The notes below the pieces were generated by a model that was not told where the DNA came from, did not search any database, and worked only from the letters and a program-made list of their open reading frames with translations. A DNA stretch of 64,000 bases from Rhynchopus euleeides (taxonomy: Eukaryota > Euglenozoa > Diplonemea > Diplonemida > Diplonemidae): NCBI GenBank assembly GCA_963210315.1, contig OY723265.1:1736001-1800000 (forward strand), given 5' to 3'. The position numbers and the translations under genes are program-made. Of the stretch, positions 42,881 to 52,419 are shown piece by piece (within the stretch, counting starts at the first letter, position 1; every line of letters starts with the position of its first letter).

Positions 42881-43542
42881 GTCAAAAGTGCAATAGCAAG
42901 GTACTTAAGGATCAGCACCGGTGGTCCGTCGCACCCTCGGCCCAGTTCACTGACCTTCCCCGTTAGTGGGCCACCAGGAGGGGAGGGAGTGGGAAGGGAA
43001 CCTGGGGGCGGGGGGCCTCAAACCATACTCACACCCATTAAACTCGGGGCATGTGTGACCTGACACGTGGGGCGACTCAATCATTGGTCTATGACGACCG
43101 ATTCTCCACTTTTTGCAGCCCGAGTGGGTTCCCTGATGTTCCTGTTGCTTGATCCTCCGGGGAAAAGTCATAAATTTAGCCAAAAAGTGAATAATCGTAA
43201 CCCCTACGATTATTCAAAACAAATTTACGTATAAATGGCCCAGAAAATGTTGTACAATTAATCGCCCCCTTACGATTATTCGACTACTTACGATTAATTG
43301 CCCCCCCCCAGTAACCTATGACTGGGTGACTGGATGAAGTCCGCGCTCGCCCCCGCCCTCGCTCCCGCACGGTGGCCTCAGCTTGTCAGGGTTGTGGCCG
43401 TGGTTGGCCAGGCCTGGTCAAACCCCAGGACGCCGTGCGCTCTGCCACAAGCCTGTGGCGGTGCCTCATGATGTTGATGGAGCCACCCAGCCAGACACAC
43501 CGCCACAACTCCTTCAGGAGGCTTTCACAGGACAGAGAAACT

Positions 43543-44706
43543 ATGGATGTGTTGGTTCGGCACGCCGGCACCGGGGACAGCTGTGTCGTCGCTGTGCCGG
43601 AGAGCGGAACCGTGGCCAAGCTGAAGGCGGATGCGCTAGAGGCGATGTTCGCGGGTTCCCTCGACACAGCCAACGAGGCTGCAGGGCTGGCAGTGCGTAT
43701 GGAAGGGCACGAGGAGGGGCTGGACGATGCGCAGCTCGTTGCCGACACGGGTCTGGAGAACGGAGGTGCTGTGCAGCTGGTGGTGTCCTATCCCCATGTC
43801 AAGGCACCCGAGGTTTATTCGCCTGCTGCTGGGCACCGCGACGAGACACGGTGTATATCTCTCTCAAAATGTGGGGAGCTGTGTGCGTGTACAGTGGGTC
43901 CCCCCTACACATCGTATGATAGACCCGACCACATCACCGTGTTTAACACCAGCACCGCTGCTGTAGTGGCGGACCTCGCATACAGATACAGTTGCGATAT
44001 TTTTTGCACTGCATTCTCAGTCTGTGGGACCTGGCTGGCAGCAGGCATGTCCGGCACTGCCTGTGTGTGGCTTACAGCAACGTGGGAGCAGGTGTACACG
44101 CTGAACCACTACTCCTCCCCCGTGTTGAGTGTGGCGTGGACACGCCAGGGAGACCTGGTGTCCGGACAGTGGAGTTACGCCCATGTGTGGGACTTGAAGG
44201 GGGCTACACCCCGCAAAAACACAGTGATGGTGAGGCAGGGCAAGGCTGTCCGCGGTCTTGCTGTGTCGGGCACGAGGATCTTCAGCGAGTCATCTGGCAC
44301 AGGCATCCGCGTGTGGGATATCGACACCCTCTCTCGCGCAGGCACCCTGAATGGGCACATCAGTGTAGTCACCGGCATAGCCCTGACCAACGACGAGCAG
44401 TCCCTGGTGTCGTGCTCTCAGGACAAGTGCCTCAAGGTGTGGTGCACAGCCTCCCTGCGCTGCCTGCGGACTGTGTGGCTGGGCGAACCGTCCTATGCAT
44501 TGGCTGTGACGCAGCCAGGTGATGTTGTTGCAGTGCGCTGTGCTCTCACCACTGTGATGTACCGCCTCAGCACAGGTGAGCGTCTGGGGAAGGTTGACTC
44601 AACAGGTGAGGGTGGTGTTGCGCTCAGCCCCTGCGGGAGGTGGGTCTTCGTACCAATGCAAGGCGCTATGATCCATGTGTGTATTGTGCCCTCCATTTCG
44701 TCCTGA
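43543..44706 (+). CDS. Ubiquitin-like + WD40 repeat protein, intact copy A
   Basis: Intronless, 387 residues. The first about 80 residues look ubiquitin-like: MDVLVRHAGTGDSCVVAVPE, TVAKLKADALEAM, then AQLVADTGLENGGAVQLVV, i.e. a beta-grasp with the usual 'L.d...L.dGg.v.LV' ending. From residue 100 on it forms WD40 blades: HITVFNTSTAAVVADL, CVWLTATWEQVYTL, AHVWDLKGATPR, IRVWDIDTLSRAGTLNGHIS, and CSQDKCLKVWCTASLRCLRT. The function is a protein-interaction scaffold by family; no partner can be named. The start ATG follows GGCTTTCACAG|GACAGAGAAACT, a sequence kept in the duplicate, which supports it as a real 5' processing site. An upstream open frame to 43372 lacks an ATG and is not favoured. 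Confidence 0.8.
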   Translation: MDVLVRHAGTGDSCVVAVPESGTVAKLKADALEAMFAGSLDTANEAAGLAVRMEGHEEGLDDAQLVADTGLENGGAVQLVVSYPHVKAPEVYSPAAGHRDETRCISLSKCGELCACTVGPPYTSYDRPDHITVFNTSTAAVVADLAYRYSCDIFCTAFSVCGTWLAAGMSGTACVWLTATWEQVYTLNHYSSPVLSVAWTRQGDLVSGQWSYAHVWDLKGATPRKNTVMVRQGKAVRGLAVSGTRIFSESSGTGIRVWDIDTLSRAGTLNGHISVVTGIALTNDEQSLVSCSQDKCLKVWCTASLRCLRTVWLGEPSYALAVTQPGDVVAVRCALTTVMYRLSTGERLGKVDSTGEGGVALSPCGRWVFVPMQGAMIHVCIVPSISS

Positions 44707-45077
44707 GCAGTTCCTCAACAACGCTCCGTTGCCATGTTTGTACTGCCTTGCTTTGCTGCCATTGCCTACCCAGTCCAGCACCTCCTGACCCCGGCTCGAT
44801 TGGAGGCGGCAGCTGTGCGGTGCCTCTGACATACGGAAACTGCGAAGGTGTGAGTGATCTACAGACTGCCACCCACCCACACACCACCCGGTTGTCAGTG
44901 GCTGTTCGGCAGTGCTCAGCTTGCGTTGCGTGCAAGCAATTGAAAGGTCTTTTGCAATATCTCTAGCGGTGCTGAAGGCCACAAAGTTTTTGGCTTCGAG
45001 TGTGACATGATGGGCACCCGCTGGAAACCACACACCGCCACAACTCCTTCAGGAGGCTTTCACAGAACAGAGAAACT
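44707..45077. other. Spacer between the duplicated WD40 genes
   Basis: The first 180 bp (CCTCCTGACCCCGGCTCGAT, GAGTGATCTACAGACTGCC) match the 3' flank of the second copy (46208-46375). The last 50 bp match the 5' flank of copy A. So the duplicated unit includes both flanks. Confidence 0.75.
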
Positions 45078-46207
45078 ATGGATGTGTTGGTTCGGCACGC
45101 CGGCACCGGGGACAGCTGTGTCGTCGCTGTGCCGGAGAGCGGAACCGTGGCCAAGCTGAAGGCGGATGCGCTAGAGGCGATGTTCGCGGGTTCCCTCGAC
45201 ACAGCCAACGAGGCTGCAGGGCTGGCAGTGCGTCTGGAAGGGCACGAGGAGGGGCTGGACGATGCGCAGCTCGTTGCCGACACGAGTCTGGAGGACGGAG
45301 GTGTTGTGCAGCTGGTGGTGTCCTATCCCCATGTCAAGGCACCCGAGGTTTATTCGCCTGCTGCTGGGCACCGCGACGAGACACGGTGTATACCTCTCTC
45401 AAAATGTGGGAGGCTGTGTACAGTGGGTTACCTCAGCGGACACATCACTGTGTTTAGCACCAGCACCGCTGCTGTAGTGGCGGACCTCACACGCGGCAGC
45501 CGCATTATTTTATGTACCACATTCTCAGTCTGTGGGACCTGGCTGGCAGCAGGCATGTCTGTACAGCAACGTGGGAACAGGTGCGCAAGCTGAACCACTA
45601 CCCCCACGCTGTGTGCAGTGCGGCATGGACACGCCAGGGAGATCTGGTGTCTGGATGCAGGAATGGCCTAGTCCATGTGTGGGACTTGAAGGGGGCTACA
45701 CCTCGCGACACAGTGCTGGAGGGACAGGGCATGGCTGTCCGCGGTCTTGCTGTGTCGGGCACGAGGATCTTCAGCGAGTCATCTGGCACAGGCATCCGCG
45801 TGTGGAATATCGACACCCTCTCTCGCGCAGGCACCCTGAATGGGCACACCAATGCAGTCACCGGCATAGCCCTGACCAACGACGAGCAGTCCCTGGTGTC
45901 GTGCTCTCAGGACAAGTGCCTCAAGGTGTGGTGCACAGCTTCCCTGCGCTGCCTGCGGACTGTGTGGCTGGGCGAACCGTCCTTTGCATTGGCTGTGTCG
46001 CAGCCAGGTGATGTTGTTGCAGTGCGCTGTGCTCTCACCACCGTGATGTACCGCCTCAGCACAGGTGAGCGTCTGGGGAAGGTTGACTCAACGGCGGATG
46101 GTCGCCGTGTTGCACTCAGCCCCTGCGGAAGGTGGGTCTTCATACCGACGCACGCGGCACAGGACACTGTGATCTATGTGGACATTGTGCCCCCCATTTC
46201 GTCCTGA
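45078..46207 (+). pseudogene. Ubiquitin-like + WD40 gene, copy B, frameshifted
   Basis: Tandem duplicate of 43543-44706 with the same start context. The first frame runs 45078-45593 and the downstream part resumes in another frame to the stop at 46205-46207. Around 45557-45562 the copy lacks a net 19 bp relative to copy A (where GGCACTGCCTGTGTGTGGC lies), removing part of one blade and shifting the frame. Two smaller in-frame differences precede it. The rest is still very similar, so the duplication is recent. It could be an assembly error in one copy, but the coherent deletion and dispersed substitutions argue against that. A rescued product by splicing is unlikely, as no GTATG donor sits there. 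Confidence 0.75.
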
Positions 46208-47079
46208 GCAGTTCCTCGAACCCCCTCCCCTTGCTTGCCATGTTTACAAACAGCCTGCCTTGCTTTGCTGCCGTTGCCTAGTCCAGCTCCTCCTGACCCC
46301 GGCTCGATTGGAGGCGGCATGCCTCTGACCTACGCAAACCGCGAAGGAGTGAGTGATCTACAGACTGCCACCCACATGCCCCCTCCCTCAGAAGTCTCCT
46401 CTTCCACACCCACACCACACGCCCTTGGGGCTGGTGGTCTCCGCCTGTTGTCGTATGTTCAGTGTTCAGCGGAGCTCAGCTTGCGTTGCCGTCGCCGTCG
46501 TCTTCGTTCCCTGCATCGGCTCCGCCGTCTGGGTGGTTGTTGGACATGTTCACTCCGAGGACATCCTCGAAGACGGCAGCGAAGTCCCCCAGGCCAGCAC
46601 CGCACGACACCTCCTCTGGCACCGGCTCCAGCGGCACCCGCACCTCCCAGCATGCCTGCATTTTTTGCTGGTCCATTTAGTTGTTGCCACGGCATTGCCG
46701 CCACTTCGCATTCAATAATTGAAAAGGGTCTTTTGTTATTGATGCAACATCTCGCGGTGCTGAAGGGAGCCACGCGCCAGGCTTGTTTTGCACAAACACA
46801 TCCACACCCACAGAGGCAGCGCTGCCACACACACACACACGACACACGCATCGCGGAGGAGACTCGTTGCCTCCCTCCCACCGTGCTTGCCGCTGCTCGA
46901 CTGGGTAGTGGTCATTTATTCTCATTTTTTTTGTCGGTGGTCGGAATCGTCATAACCTCATCACATAAAGCCACTACTGGGCCGGCACCTGGCCTCAACT
47001 TCAGTTCGAACAGCACGGGCGACACACAATGTGGGGGCGACGCGCGTGCATCGCGGTGGGTGGCTTCGTGGCAGGCAAG
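46208..47079. other. Spacer before the cyclophilin gene
   Basis: The first about 170 bp are the duplicated 3' flank. The rest holds no gene I can support. (CA)n is present near 46830. It ends TTCGTGGCAG|GCAAG just before the chosen ATG. Confidence 0.55.
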
Positions 47080-48520
47080 ATGGCAACATCGCACCACAGC
47101 GCCTCCGCCTTCTGGGGAGGGGGCAGCAAGGCCGAGGAGCCACTCGACGCAGCAGGCCTGAAGGAGAGCCTGTTCCGCTACCAGCCGCCGTTCCCCATCA
47201 ACCCCGACAACGGCGTTGTGTTCTTCGAGATCGAAGCGGAGGGCGAGCCGCTGGGCCGTGTCGAGATCGAGGTGTTCGATGACGAAAGCCCGGGGTTGGC
47301 ACTCAACTTCAAGGCGCTTGCACAGGGCTTCTACCTGGGGTACCCCATCTCCAGCAAGAAGAAGCACAGGACGCGGCAGGGGCAGGCGCGTCGCTTCCTG
47401 CGCTATAAGAATACTGTGTTCCACAACGTGATCCCCGGGTATATCTGCCAAGGCGGTGACAACGAGTGCTTCGACGGGCGGGGAGGGGAGTCGTACTGCG
47501 GTGATCCGCTGCGTGACTCCTACCGTGGCAAGGGGGGGAAGATTCCTGGCCCTGGGTGTGTGTGCACCGTGGGGCATGACAGGCACAGCAACAAGTCGCA
47601 GTTTATGATTTCATTCCGTGCGCTGCCGCATGTGGAGGGGAGAAACTCGTGCATTGGCCAAGTGGTCAGCGGGTGGGAGACCATGCAGAAGATCTCAGAT
47701 CTTGCAACAGTCTCTGGGAAGACACGCAAGGAAGTTTCGGTATGAAGTGGGCGACGTGTTACGTTGCGTCATCCAGGCAACACAGACGCTGGGGTGTGTG
47801 TGTGTGACAGTGGAGGCAGCACTAGAGTTCACTCGGCGTCGTACACTAAACTAAAAAGATTAACGTGTGTGTGTGTGGCAATGGAGGGAGGTTGAGGGCT
47901 CGCCAGGTGCGACCTGCATTCAACAAAAATATGAAAAATAGGGCCGTGCATGTGTGTTCAGGGGTGGGAGAAAAGCTGAGACCTCTGCTATCGTGCGTTT
48001 TTCGTTCCTGCTTGCACAACCGCCCAACACACCCACCCACCTGCAGATCGCCGACTGTGGGATCCTGAAACACAAAACCGGGGAGCTCTACGACCACATG
48101 GACCCCCTGTCAGTCCAGCCCCCAGCGTATGCCACACCTGTGCAGATGGGCAGAGCCTTGCCCCTTGTTCTGACATGACCCACCGCTCTGGAGACCCTTT
48201 GCCCACCCCTCCTCCTGAGCCATATGAGGATTTGGTGCACAAACCACACGCCCCTATCTTTGTTCACCCCTACCCCCCCGCCAACCGCCCCCCCCCCCCC
48301 CCCCCACAGGCACTACTTGGAAGAGGAGAAGACGGCACGTGGGGCGGTTCATCTGACCCGGGTGGAAACCCCACGGAAACTGGACTACCTTGACCACTGG
48401 ATCAGCAACAGAGGTACGAGCCCGCAACACTGGCAGCACGACAAGCGCAGCGGTGACGGGACAGGGCACGCGGAGGTGGAGACTGAGGTCCTCCGTGCGG
48501 ACCCCAGCGAGTGCTGCTGA
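47080..48520 (+). CDS. Cyclophilin-type peptidyl-prolyl isomerase, active site altered
   Basis: Exons 47080-47739, 48047-48126 and 48310-48520 give 316 residues; donors GTATGA and GTATGC. The cyclophilin fold is clear: VVFFEIEAEGEPLGRVEIEV, ALNFKALAQG, TVFHNVIPGYICQGGD, GGESYCGDPLRDSY, KSQFMISFRALPHVEGRN, IGQVVSGWETMQKI, and exon 2 IADCGIL. Compared with cyclophilin A, the catalytic Arg of FHRVIPGF is Asn (N116), the drug-binding Trp is absent from RALPHVEGRN, and the His after it is Asn. Gln in CQGGD is kept. A basic insertion (SSKKKHRTRQGQARR) precedes the active site, and there is a 90-residue C-terminal extension from exons 2-3 (HYLEEEKTARGAVHLTRVE). Isomerase activity is therefore doubtful and a binding or spliceosomal role is possible. 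An in-frame ATG at 47029 is an alternative start. Confidence 0.85.
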
Positions 48521-49720
48521 TGCAGCTGTGGCAGAGGCTGGCCCTCTGGGTGTGTGTCGCAACCGTGCTTTTTGAATGGAGGGTGTGCCCTGCTTCCTCT
48601 GAAACGGATGTATCGCAGCCACCCCGCCCCGCCCCACGCTGTGTGTGTGTGCGCTGCGGCGATAGAGTACCCTGCCCCAGCAAATTGCCGTGCAACGGCG
48701 TGGGGGGATGGTTTGATGAAAACGCCCCCAGCTCCGGTTCTCACTGCGTCTGTGCGCTGCTCCAACTGGCTTCCGTGTTTTTCTAGAAGCAACCGTGTTG
48801 TGCCGTGTGGGAGGGCAGCCCCCCACTGCGTCTCGGAAGGGTGGCGTGGAAGAGCCCCCCCCTCAGCTTTGCTGCCCCGCCCACATCCCCGCCCCCCACC
48901 CTTAGCATCAAGTTGTTGTTGTCAATGCACCTTGCGCTCAGTGCTGGTTTTGAGCCGGATTATCATGGCGTGAAGCCGTTTTCAGCTGCCGCCCCTGAAT
49001 CTTTGTTTCATTTCAGTCGGCAGGCCTTCGGCAGTCATGGGTATGTCCTGAATGAGTATGCTGTTGTTCCCCCCTTCGTTGTCGCTGTTGCTCGAACTCG
49101 CTCCACCCCGCGACGTCTTGTGATGTGATGAAGCCCATGTTGTCCATGGAGGCTTGAAGTAGAGCGAGCCGTCTCTTTTGATAGTGTGCTTTAATGTTGA
49201 GCAAACACCATCTTCGTGGCTGAGCAGTCGTTCTGCAGCGTTACGTGTGACCCGGTCCGTCGAGGTCGTCACTCATGAAGTCACTTGCCGCTCCACAAAC
49301 CGCATATTATCTCTCTTTCAGCCACAATGCTCCCACCCGGCCAGCCTATGCATTCACCCCTCACTTCAGTCGGTGTGCCACGTCACTCCGCCAGCAACAA
49401 CCTGCCTCTTTTACACCCCCTCTCCCCCCCCCTCCCCAACCACACCAACACCCACACGGCAGGTTGGTGGTGGGACCACGTGAGCTTTCTGGCATTCTTC
49501 CTCCCAACACCCCACCCAGACACACGGGGCCGCGCGGGGGTGGGGGTGCTCGGCCAGGCCTAGGCCTCCCTGCCCCTTGGGAACCCTGCGCGACACCCGC
49601 AGCGGAGAACACAGCCAACAGCAGGCCGCTCGGCACACCTGCCTTTGCCGCGGGGGACACACCCCCTCTTCTCAACGCGAGCACCCCGCTAGGCCCTGCC
49701 GCCACCACCACCACCCGGCA
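48521..49720. other. Spacer before the WD-like membrane protein gene
   Basis: No supported gene. A 90-residue open frame on the minus strand (49272 to 48982) lacks an ATG and is noted under rejected items. Near 49690 CGCTAG|GCCCTG is an acceptor-like site before the next ATG. Confidence 0.5.
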
Positions 49721-51229
49721 ATGCCCCCCTCCACCCGGGGCGCACCCTGCCCCCTGCTGCCTCTGCTGCGCCTCCTCCTCACGCCGCTCCCCATCCTGTG
49801 GCAGGCCGCAGCGCAGTGCGAGGCGGATCCGACCTCATCGACCTCCACACCTGCCCCCGGCTGCATCACACACCTCAGCGCCACCCAGGGCGTGTCTGCC
49901 GTTGCCTTCTCCTGGGATGGGGCCCGGCTGCTGAGCGGCGACGAGGGGGCCGCAGGCGGTGTGCCGAGCTCTGCCGCCACCGCCACCTCCTCCAATATCA
50001 CGGTGTGGGATGTCGTATCGGGGGAGGTGTTTCTGCTGTTTGACAGCCACGCCGGATCCGGTGCGATAGCGGGGATCGCCCCACTCCCGGGCACCCCATC
50101 CTCGCCCCGGCTCGCCGCCAGCATCTGCGCGACAGACACGCAAGCCCTTATCTGGGATGTCGACTCCGGGTCTGTCGTCCGCACCCTCCCCCACACCGCA
50201 CCGCCCTCCGCCATTGCCACCGGAGGCTCGCTTATCGCCACCGCTACACCCGATGGCGTGGTGGTGCTGTGGGACGAGCACACCGACACGCCGCAGGCCC
50301 TCCCCTCCGGCAGCGGATTCTCCTTCACACAGCTCACCTTCTCCCCCGACGGGGATCTCCTCGCTGGGTTGGAAACCTCGGCGGGCGCAACCGCTGTGCA
50401 CCTCTGGAACACCACATCGATGCAGGAGGTCCTCCCCGCCCCTGCGAGCCGCGGGGACGGGCCTGCCTCCCTCGCATTCGCCATGAAGGGCGCGGTGCTC
50501 GCTCTGGGGTATGGGCCACCTCCCCCAGGCGTCTCCGCCAGCTTCTTCGGCGTTTCGAGCGGGGTGGAGGTCGGGGGAATCTCCTGGCATCCCGGAGCAA
50601 ACCGCAGCCAGGAGATCCTCGCCGTCCCGCACATCGCATCCGCTCCGGATGGCCTGCATGTTGTCGTGGCAGGGCGCGACGCCCTGTCTCTGTGGCTGAT
50701 CCATTCCAACACCTCAGGTCACCTCTCTGCATCGATGCAACAGAAGCTTCCTCTCGCCGCCTCGACGCGCGGCATCGCGGTGTCGGTTGAGGGCCTTGTT
50801 GCTGCAGGCGGCGTGCCGTCTGACGGAGGTGGGGGTTCCATCACCCTCTGGAACGCAGGCCTGTCAGGCGATGGCGGCAATGCCACTGAAGGACCACGCC
50901 CCTTCGTCTCTCCGGACAGGCCATCGCATGACGTCATCCTCTTGGTTGCAGCGGTTGCAGGTGGCTGTGTCGCGATCTTCGTCATGGTGTCTGTCTGCAA
51001 ATACCTCAGAGCTGCAAAGACCTACGCCAGGTTCAGCCAGGAGGTTATGTATGCCGAAGAACCCCCCGCGTGCTATGCAGAGGAGCCCATGATGCTGCAC
51101 GGCTCCCCAGGGAGTGGCGGCGGTGGCAGGAGTGTTGCGAGTGGGTCGGGGATGCTCAGCCCACGCCCCTCCTTCGGCCCGTCGGCAACGCCCCTCCGCC
51201 TGTCAGGCGGTGGCGATCTGCTGGTGTGA
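49721..51229 (+). CDS. Type I membrane protein with WD-like beta-propeller ectodomain
   Basis: Intronless, 502 residues. The start at ATG 49721 gives a signal peptide (PLLPLLRLLLTPLPILWQAAAQC). The lumenal or extracellular part, residues 35-400, has WD40-type blades: GVSAVAFSWDGARLLSGD, NITVWDVVSGEVFLLF, ALIWDVDSGSVVRTL, GVVVLWDEHTDTP, LTFSPDGDLLAGLE, AVHLWNTTSMQEV, LSLWLIHSNTSG and SITLWNAG. N-glycosylation sites occur (NTT, NTS, NRS, NAT). One membrane span (VILLVAAVAGGCVAIFVMVS) is followed by a 70-residue Ser/Gly/Pro-rich cytosolic tail with YAEEPPACYAEEP. WD40 propellers are usually cytosolic, so this topology is odd. Role unknown; a surface receptor or adhesion role is only a guess. Confidence 0.75.
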   Translation: MPPSTRGAPCPLLPLLRLLLTPLPILWQAAAQCEADPTSSTSTPAPGCITHLSATQGVSAVAFSWDGARLLSGDEGAAGGVPSSAATATSSNITVWDVVSGEVFLLFDSHAGSGAIAGIAPLPGTPSSPRLAASICATDTQALIWDVDSGSVVRTLPHTAPPSAIATGGSLIATATPDGVVVLWDEHTDTPQALPSGSGFSFTQLTFSPDGDLLAGLETSAGATAVHLWNTTSMQEVLPAPASRGDGPASLAFAMKGAVLALGYGPPPPGVSASFFGVSSGVEVGGISWHPGANRSQEILAVPHIASAPDGLHVVVAGRDALSLWLIHSNTSGHLSASMQQKLPLAASTRGIAVSVEGLVAAGGVPSDGGGGSITLWNAGLSGDGGNATEGPRPFVSPDRPSHDVILLVAAVAGGCVAIFVMVSVCKYLRAAKTYARFSQEVMYAEEPPACYAEEPMMLHGSPGSGGGGRSVASGSGMLSPRPSFGPSATPLRLSGGGDLLV

Positions 51230-52041
51230 CGTGGGGGGGTGGTGATGACGTGCTATGCCTCCCCCGCTGAACCCCTCTGATATCTTGGAGAACGAAGGGA
51301 GATGATACTACAACGGCTCCACCGTGCAGGGCAACATGAAATTTGGAAAAAATATATATGCAGGGGCATCGTTCGCTGCTAATTTGTCTTTTTTTGCCGG
51401 TGTGAGGTGTGTGGTCATCGCCTCTCTCTTTTTTCGTGTTTATGCACAGCTGCAGGGGGTAACACCCTTGACCCACGCTCATGGCGCGTGCCAATTTTTT
51501 CCCCCCCCTTCCATCCCTTCCATTTCTTCGGTTTCTTGTCTTGCAACTACCAACATGTGCCAATATCCTCCCGCGTGTGTCTGTGTGTGTCTGTTGTGGA
51601 GATATCATCAGGATTGGCAAAATAGTAAACTACTGAAGCAATCAAGAGCAAGTGCTCGGTGTGTTTCTCCAGCACCACCACAATCCTCCCGTGTGGGTGT
51701 GTGGGGGGGCGCTCCTGCCCTCCCTGCAGACCAGCATCCCTGTGTGTTGAGGACACGCCCTCAGAGGGCGTTGTGCCAGTGTCAACAGCGTGTTGTATTC
51801 TACCAAATCATTTGTGATTTGCCTTCAGGCAGGAAGACGAGAGGAAACAGGCATCGGGGCACAGCAAAAGCGCCGGCCGATCCGGGGGGAGGGGGTGGGG
51901 GGGCATTGTAAGCTCTTTCTCTTGTCTTCCGCGTGATGCGTCAATCAACGCGATGCCGTTTTTTTTCCCGGGCTTTCCGGTCATTTAAATTGCACTCACA
52001 TGGGGCTGTCGGGCCAGTCGAAAGTTTTTGGGGTCAAAAAA
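51230..52041. other. Spacer
   Basis: 3' flank of the membrane-protein gene. No gene or repeat of note. The last bases (TCAAAAAA) border the foldback element. Confidence 0.5.
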
Positions 52042-52419
52042 CATGGTATGACAAAGGTCTTAATAAGAAAAGGATCTTTTCACTTCTTTCTTAAGACGTC
52101 TTAATGCAGGTGCTGCATTAAATTTCTTAAATTAATGACCCCCATTATTTTTAAGAAATGCAGGATTTCTTAAGATTTCTTAATGAAATGATGGACATTA
52201 TTTCCATATCTCCCAGCATTAAAAATGTCCATCATTCTGAAAAAGATCTTTTAAGATCTTTTTCAGAATGATGGACATTAAAATGCTAGGCATTAAGAAA
52301 CACGTCTTAAGAAATCAGTAAGAAATCTTTAAGAAATAGCCCTTTCGGCATTACATTAAGACGTCTTAAGAAATTTCGAGATTTCTTAACATTTCTTGCA
52401 AGATCTTTGTCATACCATG
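52042..52419. mobile_element. 378-bp foldback element (MITE-like)
   Basis: Perfect 15-bp terminal inverted repeats CATGGTATGACAAAG / CTTTGTCATACCATG. The interior is built from many copies of TTTCTTAA and TTAAGA in both orientations, plus TTAAGACGTCTTAA. A 56-bp palindrome lies off-centre at 52224-52279. Both outer flanks are A runs (6 and 8 bases), so a target duplication cannot be told from a homopolymer. AT-rich, unlike its GC-rich surroundings. No coding capacity. Confidence 0.82.

Larger units (their letters stand above)
39265..43311 (-). mobile_element. Complete TA-flanked pogo-like DNA transposon
   Basis: Left tip CTGGGGGGGGGTCAAAT at 39265 and right tip TTGCCCCCCCCCAG ending at 43311 are inverted and each is bordered by TA (39263-39264; 43312-43313). 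The inner inverted repeats share GTAACCCCTACGATTATT and its complement, present twice on the left (about 39284-39301 and 39362-39379) and once on the right (about 43197-43214), followed by TTTTGGCTAAA-like sequence. The one gene inside runs on the minus strand. Length 4.05 kb. The tip resembles that of the exchanger-intron element (GGGGGGGTCAAAT), so the two may share transposition machinery. Confidence 0.88.

Noticed and set aside
45078-45593. Copy B first frame as a complete short protein
   Set aside because: Its last residues follow a net 19-bp loss relative to copy A, and homology resumes in another frame.
48982-49272. Small minus-strand gene of about 96 codons
   Set aside because: No ATG; an in-frame stop lies immediately upstream; no partner exon or family recognised.
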